Positions 40,943 to 52,431 of a stretch of DNA of 64,000 nt are shown here, piece after piece; within the stretch, counting starts at the first letter, position 1, and every line of letters starts with the position of its first letter. The position numbers were made by a program, and so were the translations under genes. Under the pieces are notes generated by a model. It was given only the letters and a program-made list of their open reading frames with translations, was not told where the DNA came from and did no database searches. The stretch spans positions 141,501 through 205,500 of the forward strand of contig JAOTOL010001150.1 of NCBI GenBank assembly GCA_034440575.1, written 5' to 3'. The DNA is from Imbricaverruca yamaguchii (lineage: Eukaryota > Arthropoda > Thecostraca > Neoverrucidae).

Positions 40943-41241
40943 GCCAGACCGAACCTCCCACAACCTCCTGCACACATACCCAAACCCACTCGAAAACCAC
41001 GTCTGAGGCCAGCACTCAGACCGAACCTGCTTCTCCTGCCATGCTCGTCGAGCCCACAACACCAGAGCGACCCACCGCGCCTCCCAAGCGCAAATCTCGC
41101 CGCCACTCTACTCAATCACCCCCCAGAACCCGTGCGACCAGGTCCAGGCTACCACCACTGCCTGGGACACCTCCCAACACTCTCTCCGTTCATCGATTCA
41201 ACCTTTCTCCTCAACTCGACACCGACACTACCCCAGTCTAG
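40943..41241 (+). pseudogene. I-element gag C-terminal remnant
   Basis: Reads TEPASPAMLVEPTTPERPTA, PKRKSRRHSTQSPP and NTLSVHRFNLSPQLDTDTTP, then a TAG stop at 41239. It matches the last 100 or so gag codons of copy d, with the gag part upstream lost at the break. The stop here is TAG, against TAA in copy d and a sense TAC codon in copy c. Confidence 0.85.
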
Positions 41242-41270
41242 GAACACAGAGAGTTGCTAAACGTTCGGTA

Positions 41271-44200
41271 ATGGGACTTTTTCTCCAGTGGAGCGCCGGA
41301 GGCATTCCAGGAAAATTCATAGAATTTAAATCTGAATTCTTGGAACAAAAACCACTACTCACTGCGCTCCAAGAAACTCACTTTCGGGATTCTGACCCCA
41401 CTTGGAACAAAATTCCCGATTGCACTTGGCACCTAAACAACGTAAACGGCCCACATAGGAGATGGGGCGCAGCCATAATCATAGCCAACAGCATACCTCA
41501 TTGTCGAGTAACGTTAAATACTCCCCTGAATTGCGTAGCAGTCATCATCAAAATTTCACATTGCCAAACCACAGTAATCTCACTATGCATTTCGCCGTCA
41601 GCTAAAACCCCCACACCACAGGAGCTCAACGACCTGCTGCTTCAGGCCCCTCCACCAGTTCTCATTATGGGGGACTTTAATGCTAAACGCCCCTCATGGG
41701 AAAGCGACCAGACAGACACTAGAGGGCACGAAATTCACCGGTTTATTTCGGACCAAAACCTAGTACTTCTTAACACCGGGGACGCCACCCGCCACAACCC
41801 GACCTTATTAGGATCGGACACTTGCATAGACTTAACGTGCTGCACCCCACGACTTAGCTCACTATTTGACTGGTCAGTTTCAGACGTTCCCGGGCTGAGC
41901 GACCACTATCCAATCACAATTAGGCTCAGCACGGACGCTATCCACCACACTAAGCTATTCAGACAATCTTATAATTTGAAAAGAGCGGACTGGACTAAAT
42001 TCGAGGAACAGGTGGACATCAACCTAGCAACTTCAGATACTAGTAAGATAGAGACAATCCTAAGGGCCATCAGCTCAGCAGCACAAGATTCAGTCCAAAA
42101 AAGTAACAAACCTAGGAAAAAGGCATCTAGCCATGGTGGACCCCGGAGTGTCAAAGGGCAATCGCCGCACGGTGCGGTGCCCACAAACAATTCAAAAGAT
42201 GCGTGTGCGAAGCACACCTATCAGCATACAGGCAATCTAAAAAATACTGCCGGTACACAATTCGAACAGCACGCCATAACTCTTGGCAGTCTTTTGCCTT
42301 GTAATTCAATAGGTTCACACCTACCGGCAGAATATGGGACCTGATGAGGCGCTTCAACCTGAAACGCCCACCACCAGGCCCTTTCCCCCAGCTGACGGTG
42401 AATGGACAGCACATCACCGACCCACAACAAGTCGTAGACCACTTTAAACTACACCACGCCAGCGTATCCGGCAACAGCAACTATGACACCACTACAGTAA
42501 GCGTCCTAGACGTCCTTGCCTCCAAAGCAAATTTTTGCTCTCACAATAGAGAAATCTACAATCAGTCATTCACTATGGATGAATTAGAACTTGCCCTCAG
42601 CAAGTGTGGAAACACGTCGGTTGGGCCGGACGACATTCATTACCAGTTTCTTAAACGTCTTAGCAAAAACTCCCTCACGTATCTACTAACGGCCATAAAT
42701 GAACTGTACCAAACCGACACGTTTCCCGCATCCTGGCGGGAGAGCGTAGTCATACCATTACGAAAGCCGCACAAAGATCACTCCACCACAAAAGGCTATA
42801 GACCCATCTCACTTACTAGCTGTGCTAGCAAGCTGGTCGAACGCATGGTCAACACACGATTGAGGCAATTTCTGGAACACAACGACCTGCTCGACGAATT
42901 TCAATGCGGCTTCCAACGGCAAAAATCAACCACAGACAATCTCATTAGGTTAGTGCATGGCATCAAAAGTGGTCAATACATCAAACGCACAACAATAGTT
43001 GCCTACCTAGACATCACTGCCGCCTTCGACCGAGTACACAAGTCAGCGCTGACACACAAACTCTATAAGATAGGCCTACGCGGACACATGGCACACTTCA
43101 TTCTCAACTTCCTCAGAGATAGGACTCTTAGGGTCAGATGCGGCAATCTCACATCAAATACCACAACTCAGGAGCGGGGCCTGGCCCAGGGGAGCGCGAT
43201 TCCATCGAGCCTCTTCATCATCATGATCAACGATATACTTTCCGACCACGGGGACACTTCACTTCAATACTCACTTTTCGCGGACGACATAGCAATCTGA
43301 ACAACATCACAATGCTTGCTTAAAACTGAAAAAAAACATTCAGGCAGGACTAGACCACATTGCAAAGTGGTGCAAAACTTGGGGCTTCACCCTGTCCGCA
43401 GAAAAATCGGCCACTGTCACAGACAGTGGTCTCCGTCCCACACCGAAAACATTACTTAAAATCGATGGCAAAGCCATCGAGCAAGTGAAATATTTCAAAT
43501 TCCTAGGGGTGCATTTAGACGAAAAAACTCAGTTTCAACACCCATATCACCGACATCACGAAGCGAAACGCGAAGCGCGTCAACATAATACGTGCACCGC
43601 CACAGACTGGGGCGGAGACAGGAAAACACTTCTGCGACTGTACACATCAATCATACGACCCATCATAGAATACAACAGCATCATTTTTTCCACAATTTCA
43701 GAAAGTCAGAGTAAAAAAATTAGAAGTCATCCAAAGCAGCTGCATCATAGCAGCCACAGGCGCCCTTAGCGCTACACCGATAGCTAGTCTTCTAGTAGAC
43801 TCAAACACACCATCACTCCACCACAGGAGGACACAACACCTGTGCCGCTACCACATCAAAATCAAATCCATTCAAAATCATCCGGAACAGCGCTGCTGGC
43901 ACAGCCTGGCAGATACGACAAGAGCCGATTTGCGCGCAAACTTCCACCATATAGCATTCAAATTGCCACGGCTCTCTCAGATCTTAACCTCACAATCTTA
44001 GCCATCCACTGCAACTCGACCGCCCATTAGGCCCTTCTGGACTTCCAGTCAACCAATGGTCGAGTACTTGCTCTCGGAGAAGAAAGCCACTATCACATCG
44101 GCGGAGATTCTAGGCCTCTTTCACAAGTTCGCGGATGACAACAATCACAAATCACCCATATCCACGGATGGGTCGAAACGCAAGGCTAAGGTAGGCATGG

Positions 44201-44985
44201 GCATCACTGGACCAGGTCCCAGACTTTCCAAACGTCTACCGGATAACTTCTCCATCTACTCTGCTGAAGCAATGGCCATTCTGGCCGCTATTTTCATTCT
44301 CATTAAGTGAAAAGTCAGAACCGTAGTGATTTGCTCAGACTCCAAATCCGTCCTACAGTCAATTAGCAACATCCACGACTGTCCTCATCACATCATTGAT
44401 CGAATCCAACAAATCGTGCCCCATAACGTAAACATGAACTTTTCCTTCCTCTGGATTCCGGGCCACGCCAACATCCCAGGTAACGAAGAAGCAGACCCGC
44501 TCGCAAAGCAAGCCTTAGCATCCAACACCTATCCCAGCGTGGAATATTCGGTAGACGATTGCAAAGCACTCCTACAACATCGCATTCGCCAACACCAACA
44601 GAAGACATGGACACAACACAACTCAACACAACACAAGTCCAATCACGCCCACGCAATAAAACCAACCATAAGCACACGGAACATATCAAATCAGTCTCAC
44701 CAACAGAAAGAGGTCGTCCTCACAAGACTTGGAACCGGTTGCACAAAACTAACACAGCCTCGATTAGAGGAGGACCAACACACAGCACCTCACTGCGACA
44801 CCTGCAACACCACGTTAAGCATAGGCCACATCCTGCTAGACTGCAGTAGCTTTAGCTCTCAGAGACAACCACGTAAAGCCTTCTGCCAGAGAGAGGGCAT
44901 CACCCTATTGCTTCCATCGCTTCTCGGTGAAAACACGCAGAACCCATTCAATTGCTATTTGAATATTTGTATGCCACAGAACTAG
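41271..44985 (+). pseudogene. I-element ORF2: endonuclease, RT and RNase H, inactivated
   Basis: MGLFLQWSAGGIPGKFIEFK opens the endonuclease, with ALQETHF (41370), VLIMGDFNAKRPSW (41660) and GLSDHYPITI (41895). A frameshift near 42130 leads into the RT: NTSVGPDDIHYQFLKRL (42613), GYRPISLTSCASKLVERMVN (42796), AYLDITAAFDRVHKS (43000) and LFADDIAI (43276), followed by a TGA at 43298 where copy c has Trp. The C-terminus is fragmented (43485-43769 and 43842-44030). RNase H follows: STDGSKRKAKVGMGI (44160), YSAEAMAILAAI (44257), an in-frame TGA at 44308, then CSDSKSVLQSI (44335) and IPGHANIPGNEEADPLAKQ (44455), ending at 44985. The four RNase H acidic positions are visible. Confidence 0.9.
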
Positions 44986-45078
44986 CAGGAGCTCTCTAGG
45001 CACCACCAACGTTCACATCAACTTGCAATACATGACCGCGAAACACTCGTAGGAAACACGTAAATAGCCATCCCCGCA

Positions 45079-45262
45079 TGGCGTCGGATGTACATGAGCC
45101 GATTTGCTTCCCAGTTAGGAATAATTGGCTACCTAGCGGTGCCGTCGGAGGTAGATGAGCCGACTTCCTTTAGGAAAACATAGAAACTTTTTTTTTAAAA
45201 TTAGCTTAACGTAAAATCACTACCCAGAGGAGCTGCCGGACGTAGATGAGCCGATTTGCCTT
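45079..45262 (+). repeat. Three stem-loop-like repeats in the I-element 3' UTR
   Basis: Three copies of GTCGGATGTACATGAGCCGA and variants begin near 45084, 45150 and 45236. Each has a TCGG/CCGA (or CCGG/CCGA) pair that could close a hairpin around TGTACATGAG. Spacing is about 65 and 85 bp. They could be RT recognition or stability structures of the element RNA, which is inference only. Confidence 0.65.
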
Positions 45263-45769
45263 CCGACACCTAACGTAATTGTAAGCGTGCCGGACCATAA
45301 AGGACATTTGCGCCGCCTTTAAAGGAACACGTTACGTATCTATCTATGAAAGCGAGTGTTACTATCAAGGTACAGGCAAGTGGACATTTACGTTAAGGGA
45401 ATTTTGCGTTACTTTGTGCGAAGTTTTCTGGGTGCTGAAGGCGGGGGCTGGGTTGGGAACGTCTCCCTGATGTCTAACTGGTTTTAATTTTACTTTACTC
45501 CGCCACATAATAATTTGTAGTTTTGGTGGGGCTGGGGCGTTTTGAGAGTGTCGAGTTGATTTTGCCAGGGTGCCGGATTTAGCCTACTCCTATCGAAGAG
45601 CACCGAGGGATTTTTTACCGTGCGGACAAGGAAGCAATTGTCCACACCGCCTCTCACGCCGGCTGCCGCATGCTAGTTGTTAGTAGTTGGTTAGTTTGCA
45701 TACCATACAGGGTTGCAGTTGGGTTTGTACGGTGTTTCATAATTTGGCTCCTCTACGTCCGCTGTTCCT

Positions 45770-45960
45770 CTGGGTAGCCATTGAGGGGCGTGCGCTCTTT
45801 CAATGTTAAATTGTGTCCATCAAATAGTGAATCTCCCCACATATGAAGTGGACATGAGCATGCAGCAAATAGCACAAAACTGCAGGCTAGGATCGGAGCG
45901 GGAGCGCCGATGGCCCAGTCGATGGTCCCGCCGATAGCCCCACAAAAAAATGATATCTGC
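45770..45960 (+). repeat. Dispersed repeat with CCGATGGYCCC boxes, copy 1
   Basis: ATATGAAGTGGACATGAGCA, AAAACTGCAGGCTAGGATCG and GCGCCGATGGCCCAGTCGAT align with 48487-48600. The end is a short run of 12-18-bp CGATGGTCCCGC-like units. Confidence 0.75.
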
Positions 45961-47099
45961 ATTACACTAAGATATCGGCTCTCGAAGTTTGACCTTCGGT
46001 GCGAACTTAGAAAAACGCCGCAGGCTATAATTCGTGAACCGCCGCTCCGATTGAGCTGAAACGATCAGGAATCGCTTCAGGGCCTCAGATAACCCAGTAT
46101 ACCAATTTTCATCACAATCTGAGACATGAGGGTGTTAATTTTGAAAAGTTGTGTTCCAGATACGGTGCACGGCACCAACTGGGGACGAACATTTTGGTAA
46201 CCATCTAAAAATTAAATAGTGTATACACACCCCGAACAAATTCCTCGTTTTCGGTACATTTTCCATCATTGTTTCCCCTGTTAAAAAGTATTAAAGCATA
46301 CCCTGGGATCTTGAGGTCACTGGCACTAAGGGTACGTCCTTCCGGGGGATCAGCCAAGAATTTCCTAGTGGAGGCTCGACAAAAAAGATGTTAAGGAAGA
46401 GGGGAAGCGTTCGGCGAAACAAAAATGTTTGGTTTTGCGTTTTGAAATCACAAAATGTCCTTCCTCTAGTTTATTTTGTTGGCTAAGGGAGAGGGGCGGA
46501 GCCTAGCAAGCAAACAAGATTGATGTGAACAGTGAATAAGACATCAGCAGTGATACTAAGCAAACAATATTACCCTTGGATGTGCTTCTGCATCCTCCAG
46601 AACGGCGTTCCCACAGGAACGGTCGCTTATAGCCTCTTATCTTCCTCTTTGTTTAGCTACGGTCACTTCGCTGGTAAATGTTAGTCTCTTTGTGAGGTTT
46701 GAGCTCACCCGATGTATTTTTTCTCAAGTGATGGTGTTTCCCAAGGAGATGGTGCCTGGTTCACCAGACGAATACTCTGTATTTAATTGCATTGGCATGC
46801 CATTGCGTCTACCAATTAATTCTTCATTTGCTCTTGCGGACATGCCTGGGATCGTACAGCCTTGATGCTTGGAGTCATGATTTGAAAATAGTTCTCTTCC
46901 TCGTTGAAAATAATTCCCTTCGACATGCGTCTTCTTTATCTGACTATACTAGATAACTGCCTGGAAGCAATGATATGACAAAGGTGTGTCGAGCATGAAA
47001 GACTTGCCTTTTTTAATTTTCAGTTACACCAATGATTATTTTGGCCAATCGCCAAGCTGGGCTAGTTATTACATTGTGTTGCAATGCGTGCCTAACTTT

Positions 47100-47480
47100 T
47101 CATGGTGGCGCTCGCTTGGCCCAGGAAGGCATATACATTCTAGAGCGGTACCAGTGCCTGTACTAGTACTGTCAGGCAAGACTCCAGAGTGTTCCAGGAG
47201 GGTGCCCAACTTTGCATCAGGGATGTTAGCTATCTGAAACGACGCCTTCAATTTCAACAGAAGCACTACCTGGCCCTTGTAAGCGCCTGACTGCAAGGAG
47301 AGCACCGGTTGGCCCATGAGAGTGCCTGCATTCTCAAAGCACCCGTCCGCCCAAAATGATGCCTTTCTTGTCGGGAGAAGACCATATCATGTAGCCAATT
47401 ATAGTCCTGATGTTATAAAGAGCGGTGACGGCATCGCCCAGAAAGGTGCCTACATTCCCAAGGCACACAGCTGTTCGAAA
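47100..47480 (+). repeat. Degenerate ~35-50-bp repeat series (GTGCCTRCATTCYCAA box)
   Basis: The box GGCCCAKRARAGTGCCTRCA followed by TTCYCAAGGCAC recurs at about 47117, 47309 and 47447, with weaker copies between. The interval looks like a decayed minisatellite and has no coding signature. Confidence 0.5.
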
Positions 47481-48423
47481 AAAAGCCTGGATTAGGTGAG
47501 ATAGGTGCCGGATCGTGACTGACGGTTATCTGTTTTCCATCTTTCTTTCTATTTTGCAGATTTTAGCTCGATGGATCAACTCGACCGAATGCTGGTTCGA
47601 CTAGGACGCTTGCCTACCCACCTAACATGCTATCCGAGATTCCGCTCCCCTTGCCGATGGTTCAGTTGACGTCGTGAGTCAATAGTGTGCTTATTGTCGA
47701 AGACGCCATGTCGCCCATAACATGAATGTCGATGACGCACCAAAGGCCCGTCTGTCGTCCTGTGGTGAGATGATAATCCTTCTAGTCAAGGTTGGAATTG
47801 TTCTCGAGATGGACACTCCTGTGATTCGCTCACCTCGACGGTTTCTCGACGGCATCGAAGATCAATGATCTAGCTTGTCAGATGACCTTTGTGGAGTTAG
47901 GAGTACTCTTATGAATGTGCACCTAAGACTGAACTAGGCGTCTAATCTTGTCCCTGGGCACTACAAAAAGAATGCCATCTGCTACTGTTGAACAAAAGTG
48001 TCTAAAATTATGTAAACCTCACCTACTACTACTGTTTGTACAAATTTACAAATCACACATAACTAGTACCCGCGGTATTTAGAAATACCGGTGAACATAT
48101 TCAGCGGGTACATTTACATCTAGGGGAAAAATTATATTCGTACGTCAGCCCACCTTGTCTAATCCCGGAGTCGTAGCTGTGTGGAAGACGCTGGATGAAA
48201 TATGGGCCTTAATGACACGTGCATGGCTTGGATTGGATACTGCATGCGGTGCCACGACAACAAAGTCTGACCTCCCCGTGCTCGCGGCTGTTGCCATGAG
48301 TGTAATCTCTGGGGGCTGGGGAGGACATGTCCCTCCCAAGTTGTGAAAAGTGGCGATTCTCCCCTTGAATATATTTCGTGTCCCTCCAAAGCCTCAGCAA
48401 GGGGTGTGGTGTTGTATACTTTC

Positions 48424-48640
48424 GGAGGGGCATGTATCCCCTCAATATTCAATTTTGCCCCTCCAGCAGTAAAAATGCCCTTTAATATGAAGTGAAAATG
48501 GGCATGCAGAGAAAATCTTAAAACTGTGGGCTGCGATCAGAGTGGGAGCGTGGACGGCTCAGCCGATGGTCCCAATGATGGCCATGTCGATGTTCCCGCC
48601 AATGGCCCCACCGATGGCTCTGGAACTAGTGACATCCGTC
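48424..48640 (+). repeat. Dispersed repeat with CCGATGGYCCC boxes, copy 2
   Basis: Matches 45770-45960 over AATATGAAGTGAAAATGGGC, TTAAAACTGTGGGCTGCGAT and AGCCGATGGTCCC. The box series is longer here, with about six CGATGG/AATGGCCCC units. Confidence 0.75.
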
Positions 48641-49364
48641 GGTTCACTCTGGTGACCTGTCACCTAGGATGGTTTCCAGCATGAGGGCACATGCATTTAG
48701 AGCCACCCCTGAATCCACCCTTGCCTCCAAGTACTTTTGTAGTGGCGTCATTCCAATGAAATGGCACCCCTTCAGACAAGTACCCCATTACAATTACTGG
48801 GTCCGCCCTTGGCATGAATCCCTGGCGCTTACAAGGCCGCCGCATCGCGGACGTTAAAATGTCGGGTTTTGAAAATTACTTGTTTGCACATCATCGTCTT
48901 ATTCCCGCTGCTACAGCATGGTGTATGACCCATTACCAGATGCACAAACTTCAGCGAATCATACAGCCAGAGTGGTGCACATTTGATGCCTTTTACTACG
49001 CTTACCTGCTGTTATTCCAGCTTTCGCGTTCGCAGAATCCACGCTTCCTCGCATGTGATCAGGTTTTGTTCACATCATTGCTTTCCCCTGCCAATATGCA
49101 CTGGCTTTTTCCTAGACAATTGTGCAGTCTCACATCCTAAATACAACTTCCACATTGATAGTCCACGTAGCAAGTGTGTGTCTGTGATAATACAGGTAGC
49201 AAGGGTGCATCTGCAAGGTTTTCGTTTGACGTTGATTACGATGGTCCCAATTCAATACCGACATTTGTTCTGCTACTTAAGTTTAGAAACGTTGCATAAC
49301 ATGGATCAAGATCCTTTTACATCGCTCACGACGTCTGCTTCATTTCATTCCCGGGACCCTATAA

Positions 49365-50870
49365 ATGACTGATGGCTCCAGAATGTGGGACCGGGCCCCT
49401 GAAAATACCGTTGAGCCTCCAAAAATTCGCGCCGGGACCCCGATAAGTCGCGTCAGTTCCTTATGATATCACGCTAAGGTCTTAAAAGGTCGAGCCGGGC
49501 CCCTGTAAATCACGATAGGGGCCAAATAGTTTCCACAGGCACCCGAATATGACACTGAGCCCGAAATAGATCGACTGGGCTCGAAGAAGACTGGCCGGGC
49601 CCTCAAAATCACGCTGGGTCCCAAAAGGTCGGGCCAGGGGCCCTGATAATCGCGCTGGGGGAGTAAAAAATTGGACCCTGACAACCTGAAAACCACGCTG
49701 GGAGCAGAAAAAGTCGCGCCGTGGTTCTTGGAAATCACGATGGGGCCGCAGAAAGACAGACTGGGCCGCTGAAGATCACACTGGGGGCTCAAAAGTTCGC
49801 GCTTGCGCCCAGAAAATCATGCTGTGGACCGAAAAAATCGTGCTGTGGTTCCTTAAAATCACAACGGGGACTAAAAACGTTTGACCGTGGCCACTGAAAA
49901 TCACGCTGAGCCTGCAGATACAAAAACGTTGCACCCGGGCCCCTGCTAGCGGTCCCAAAAGTCTCATCGGGAACACCCAATAAATTAATCCGAGGCAACG
50001 AAAACACAGTCAGGGCATGGAAAATCACTCGTCCAAAAAGAAACCGGAACGTGTTGGGCCCCCACAGACGTGTCGAGGCCGGTAAAACTCGTGATAGGCA
50101 TCCCGACAAATGAATACATGGCCTAAAAATATAATTTAAACCCAAAAACGTCGCAACGCTGCCCTTGGAAATCACACTATGGGCTGCCAGAGCCCCACCA
50201 ATCGCAGCTGGCTTCCAAAAAAAAATCAATTCCTGTCCGGAATGTTACTCTACAGCCATACAAAATTAGTCAAAGACCGCAAAAGCGCGTCTAGCCCCTG
50301 AAAGGAAGCGCTTTGGAACAAACCAAAAAAAATGCACCGGGAGACCGAATAATCGTACCGGGACCAAAAATATCGCGCAAGAGGCTTACAAAACGAGTCA
50401 ACCTCTGCAAATAAAAAAGGACTCTATCGAGTCGATGCGAGCACCGGAAAATTCAGAATAGGCCCGGAAAGGAAGTTCTCCAAAGGGCCTTTCCACTCTT
50501 AAGGGTGCCATCGGCTGAAAAGAACAAACTCGTTGAGCAGCCGTAGTGGCATACCAAAGAGGCAAATTGCCCTCCCCCCCCCACCCACCCACCATTCATC
50601 CAGAAGAGATGGACTCAAGAATCGCGTCAGAGTCCCCGAAGATGGTTCTGGGACCCCATAAATTCGCGTCGTGGCCCCCAGAATTATGGGTTATAAATAA
50701 ATACAACGGGCACCGAGAAAATGCACCGAGCACGAAAATTTGCGCCGGGGAACGCCAATTTCGCACTGGGGTCCAGGTAAGTACAACGCGCTCCGATAAT
50801 TAGCGCTAAGCCCCCCACCCCAAAAAAAAATCCTGTCGGTACTCGCATATATCCTGATCGGGGCTTCACA
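49365..50870 (-). repeat. GC-box repeat family, copy R3 (inverted)
   Basis: Read on the minus strand it shows the same box series as R1. For example, the reverse complement of 49380-49470 aligns with 7260-7380 (GACGCGACTTATCGGGGTCC, then GGGCCCGGTCCCACATTCTG). It is truncated near 49365 and lies head to head with R4, the two facing outward from about 50880. Open frames on the minus strand (49469-49792, 49789-50229) encode GPSVIFxxPxATF-like decapeptide repeats that follow the boxes. Confidence 0.75.
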
Positions 50871-50898
50871 AATTAACATCCGGTTGGTTTCGCAAAGC

Positions 50899-52431
50899 GC
50901 ATGGTTCCGGGAGAATCCTACGCCAATTTTCCAGGCTCGACATAGTTTTTGTTGACTTTTCCTGAATTATGTAAAGTCCGAGTCACGGCCTGCTTTTTCG
51001 GGCCACCTGCGACATTTCTTTTGTGGGTGAGGGTCACGCGGCGATTTTTCGAGCTCCGGTGCGTTTTTAGGTGCCGTATGCGATATGTTAAGGCATCTGG
51101 TGGTATGTTTTAGCTAAGGAGCGATTTTCCTGGTTCGGACATATATTTTTCGGAATCACGATTTTGAAGGGACCCGGCTTGATCCTTGTCGGGTTTCGAT
51201 GCGATCTTGGGGCCACGCTGTGCTTAGATGGGACCGCCGACGCCTCCTTTTGGAAGCCCTGAGAGGAATTTTTGATGACCCGACCAGGGTTTATAGGACT
51301 AGCGACATAAATTTTTGGTCCAAAGCGTGATATGTTTTTGAGACTTGGCGTTAGTTCTCGAATCGCGTTGCACTTATCTTGGCCCCAGTGTTAATTTGGC
51401 TCTCTTGACACAAATTGTCTGGTTCGGCGTAAGCTTTTTTGCGTGTGGGCGGCCCCCAGCGTAATTTTCTGGGCCCAGCGTAACTTTTGAGCCTTCAGCG
51501 TGATTTGCCGCGGCCCGGGCCGTCTTTCTTCGGTTTTTTTTTTGTCTCAAGCGTGATTTGTAGAGTCCCAATCAGACCATTTAAGGCCTTTGCGTATTTT
51601 CGTGGGACACTGGCGCGACGTATCGGTGTCCCGGCACGACTTTTTGGGGGCCCAACGGTATTGTGTGGGCCTAGTCCAACATCTTGGAGCTATGAACTTT
51701 ATTTTTAGGATCCCAGGACGATTTTTGAGGTGTTCAATGTTATTTTCAGGGGCCTTGGTGGGATTTTGTGAGGCCTCAGCCTCTTTTTCATGGACTCCTG
51801 CGCGATTTTCTGGAGGCCCCGAAGTGACTTTTATGGGCCCCGTTGCGATTGTAGGGGACATCAACATGCTCTTTAGGGAGCCTGGCACCATTTTGCCGAA
51901 CCAAGGCGGAATTATTGGGGCTCACAACCTGTCATGGGGAGAGGGACTGCTCCAATGCCCCCTCCCTTCGGTCCGCCACTGTGCATGCCTTAATGATTGC
52001 ATAGCTCAACCATGACGTCTATGGATTGCATTGCACAGCATCGACTTTCCTATGCCCATTTAACTGCTTGCACCACAAGTAGTATAAGAAATATACACCT
52101 TGCAATTAGCCTAAATTCATCTAATTAGCTTCGGGGTGTTTAAATCTCAGCCAGGACGTGCACATCACTGGACGATGAAAAGCCTCGATTACAATCTCCG
52201 TTGTAATTCGGTGTTTTGTACTTTTAATCAGATATCTTCATTTAATAGATTCTATGATCAGTGCCTTTGTTAAGCAGAGATTCTTACATATACCATGACA
52301 CCACCATCTTACCGAACCATTTTTGTTCAACGACATAATTTGAATACAATGTTTAACGTGCTGTCAATGCCACTAGGTAGTTACCCAGCTGAAGATCCAC
52401 TCGGGTCAGTTACCATGCTCGTCATGTGCCT
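50899..52431 (+). repeat. GC-box repeat family, copy R4
   Basis: Colinear with R1 6420-8079, from CATGGTTCCGGGAGAATCCT through TGTTGACTTTTCCTGAATTA and the box series to CCCTTCGGTCCGCCACTG at 51964-51981. It then continues through a unique 3' part of about 450 bp (GACGTCTATGGATTGCATTG, CCATGACACCACCATCTTAC) to 52431. Extra or missing box units separate the two copies. No transposase is visible. Confidence 0.85.

Larger units (their letters stand above)
40943..45347 (+). mobile_element. I-clade retrotransposon copy b (3' half)
   Basis: Begins inside gag at GCCAGACCGAACCTCCC, directly adjoining in element coordinates the end of copy a. It contains the gag C-terminus to a TAG at 41239-41241, ORF2 with endonuclease, RT and RNase H, and a 3' UTR with three stem-loop-like repeats. 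It ends near GTATCTATCTATG (45335-45347). Compared with copies c and d it has frameshifts and stops throughout, consistent with an older insertion. Confidence 0.85.
45348..49364. other. 4-kb gene-free stretch with old repeats
   Basis: No frame longer than about 130 codons and no domain. It contains two copies of a dispersed repeat (45770-45960 and 48424-48640) and a degenerate series near 47100-47480. CTCCCAAGTTGTGAAAAGTG and nearby CCCCTCC-rich sequence (48330-48470) resembles transposon termini, but I found no partner. Confidence 0.5.

Noticed and set aside
48983..49372. 129-codon plus-strand ORF
   Set aside because: No domain, no repeat support and irregular composition. It is indistinguishable from a chance frame.
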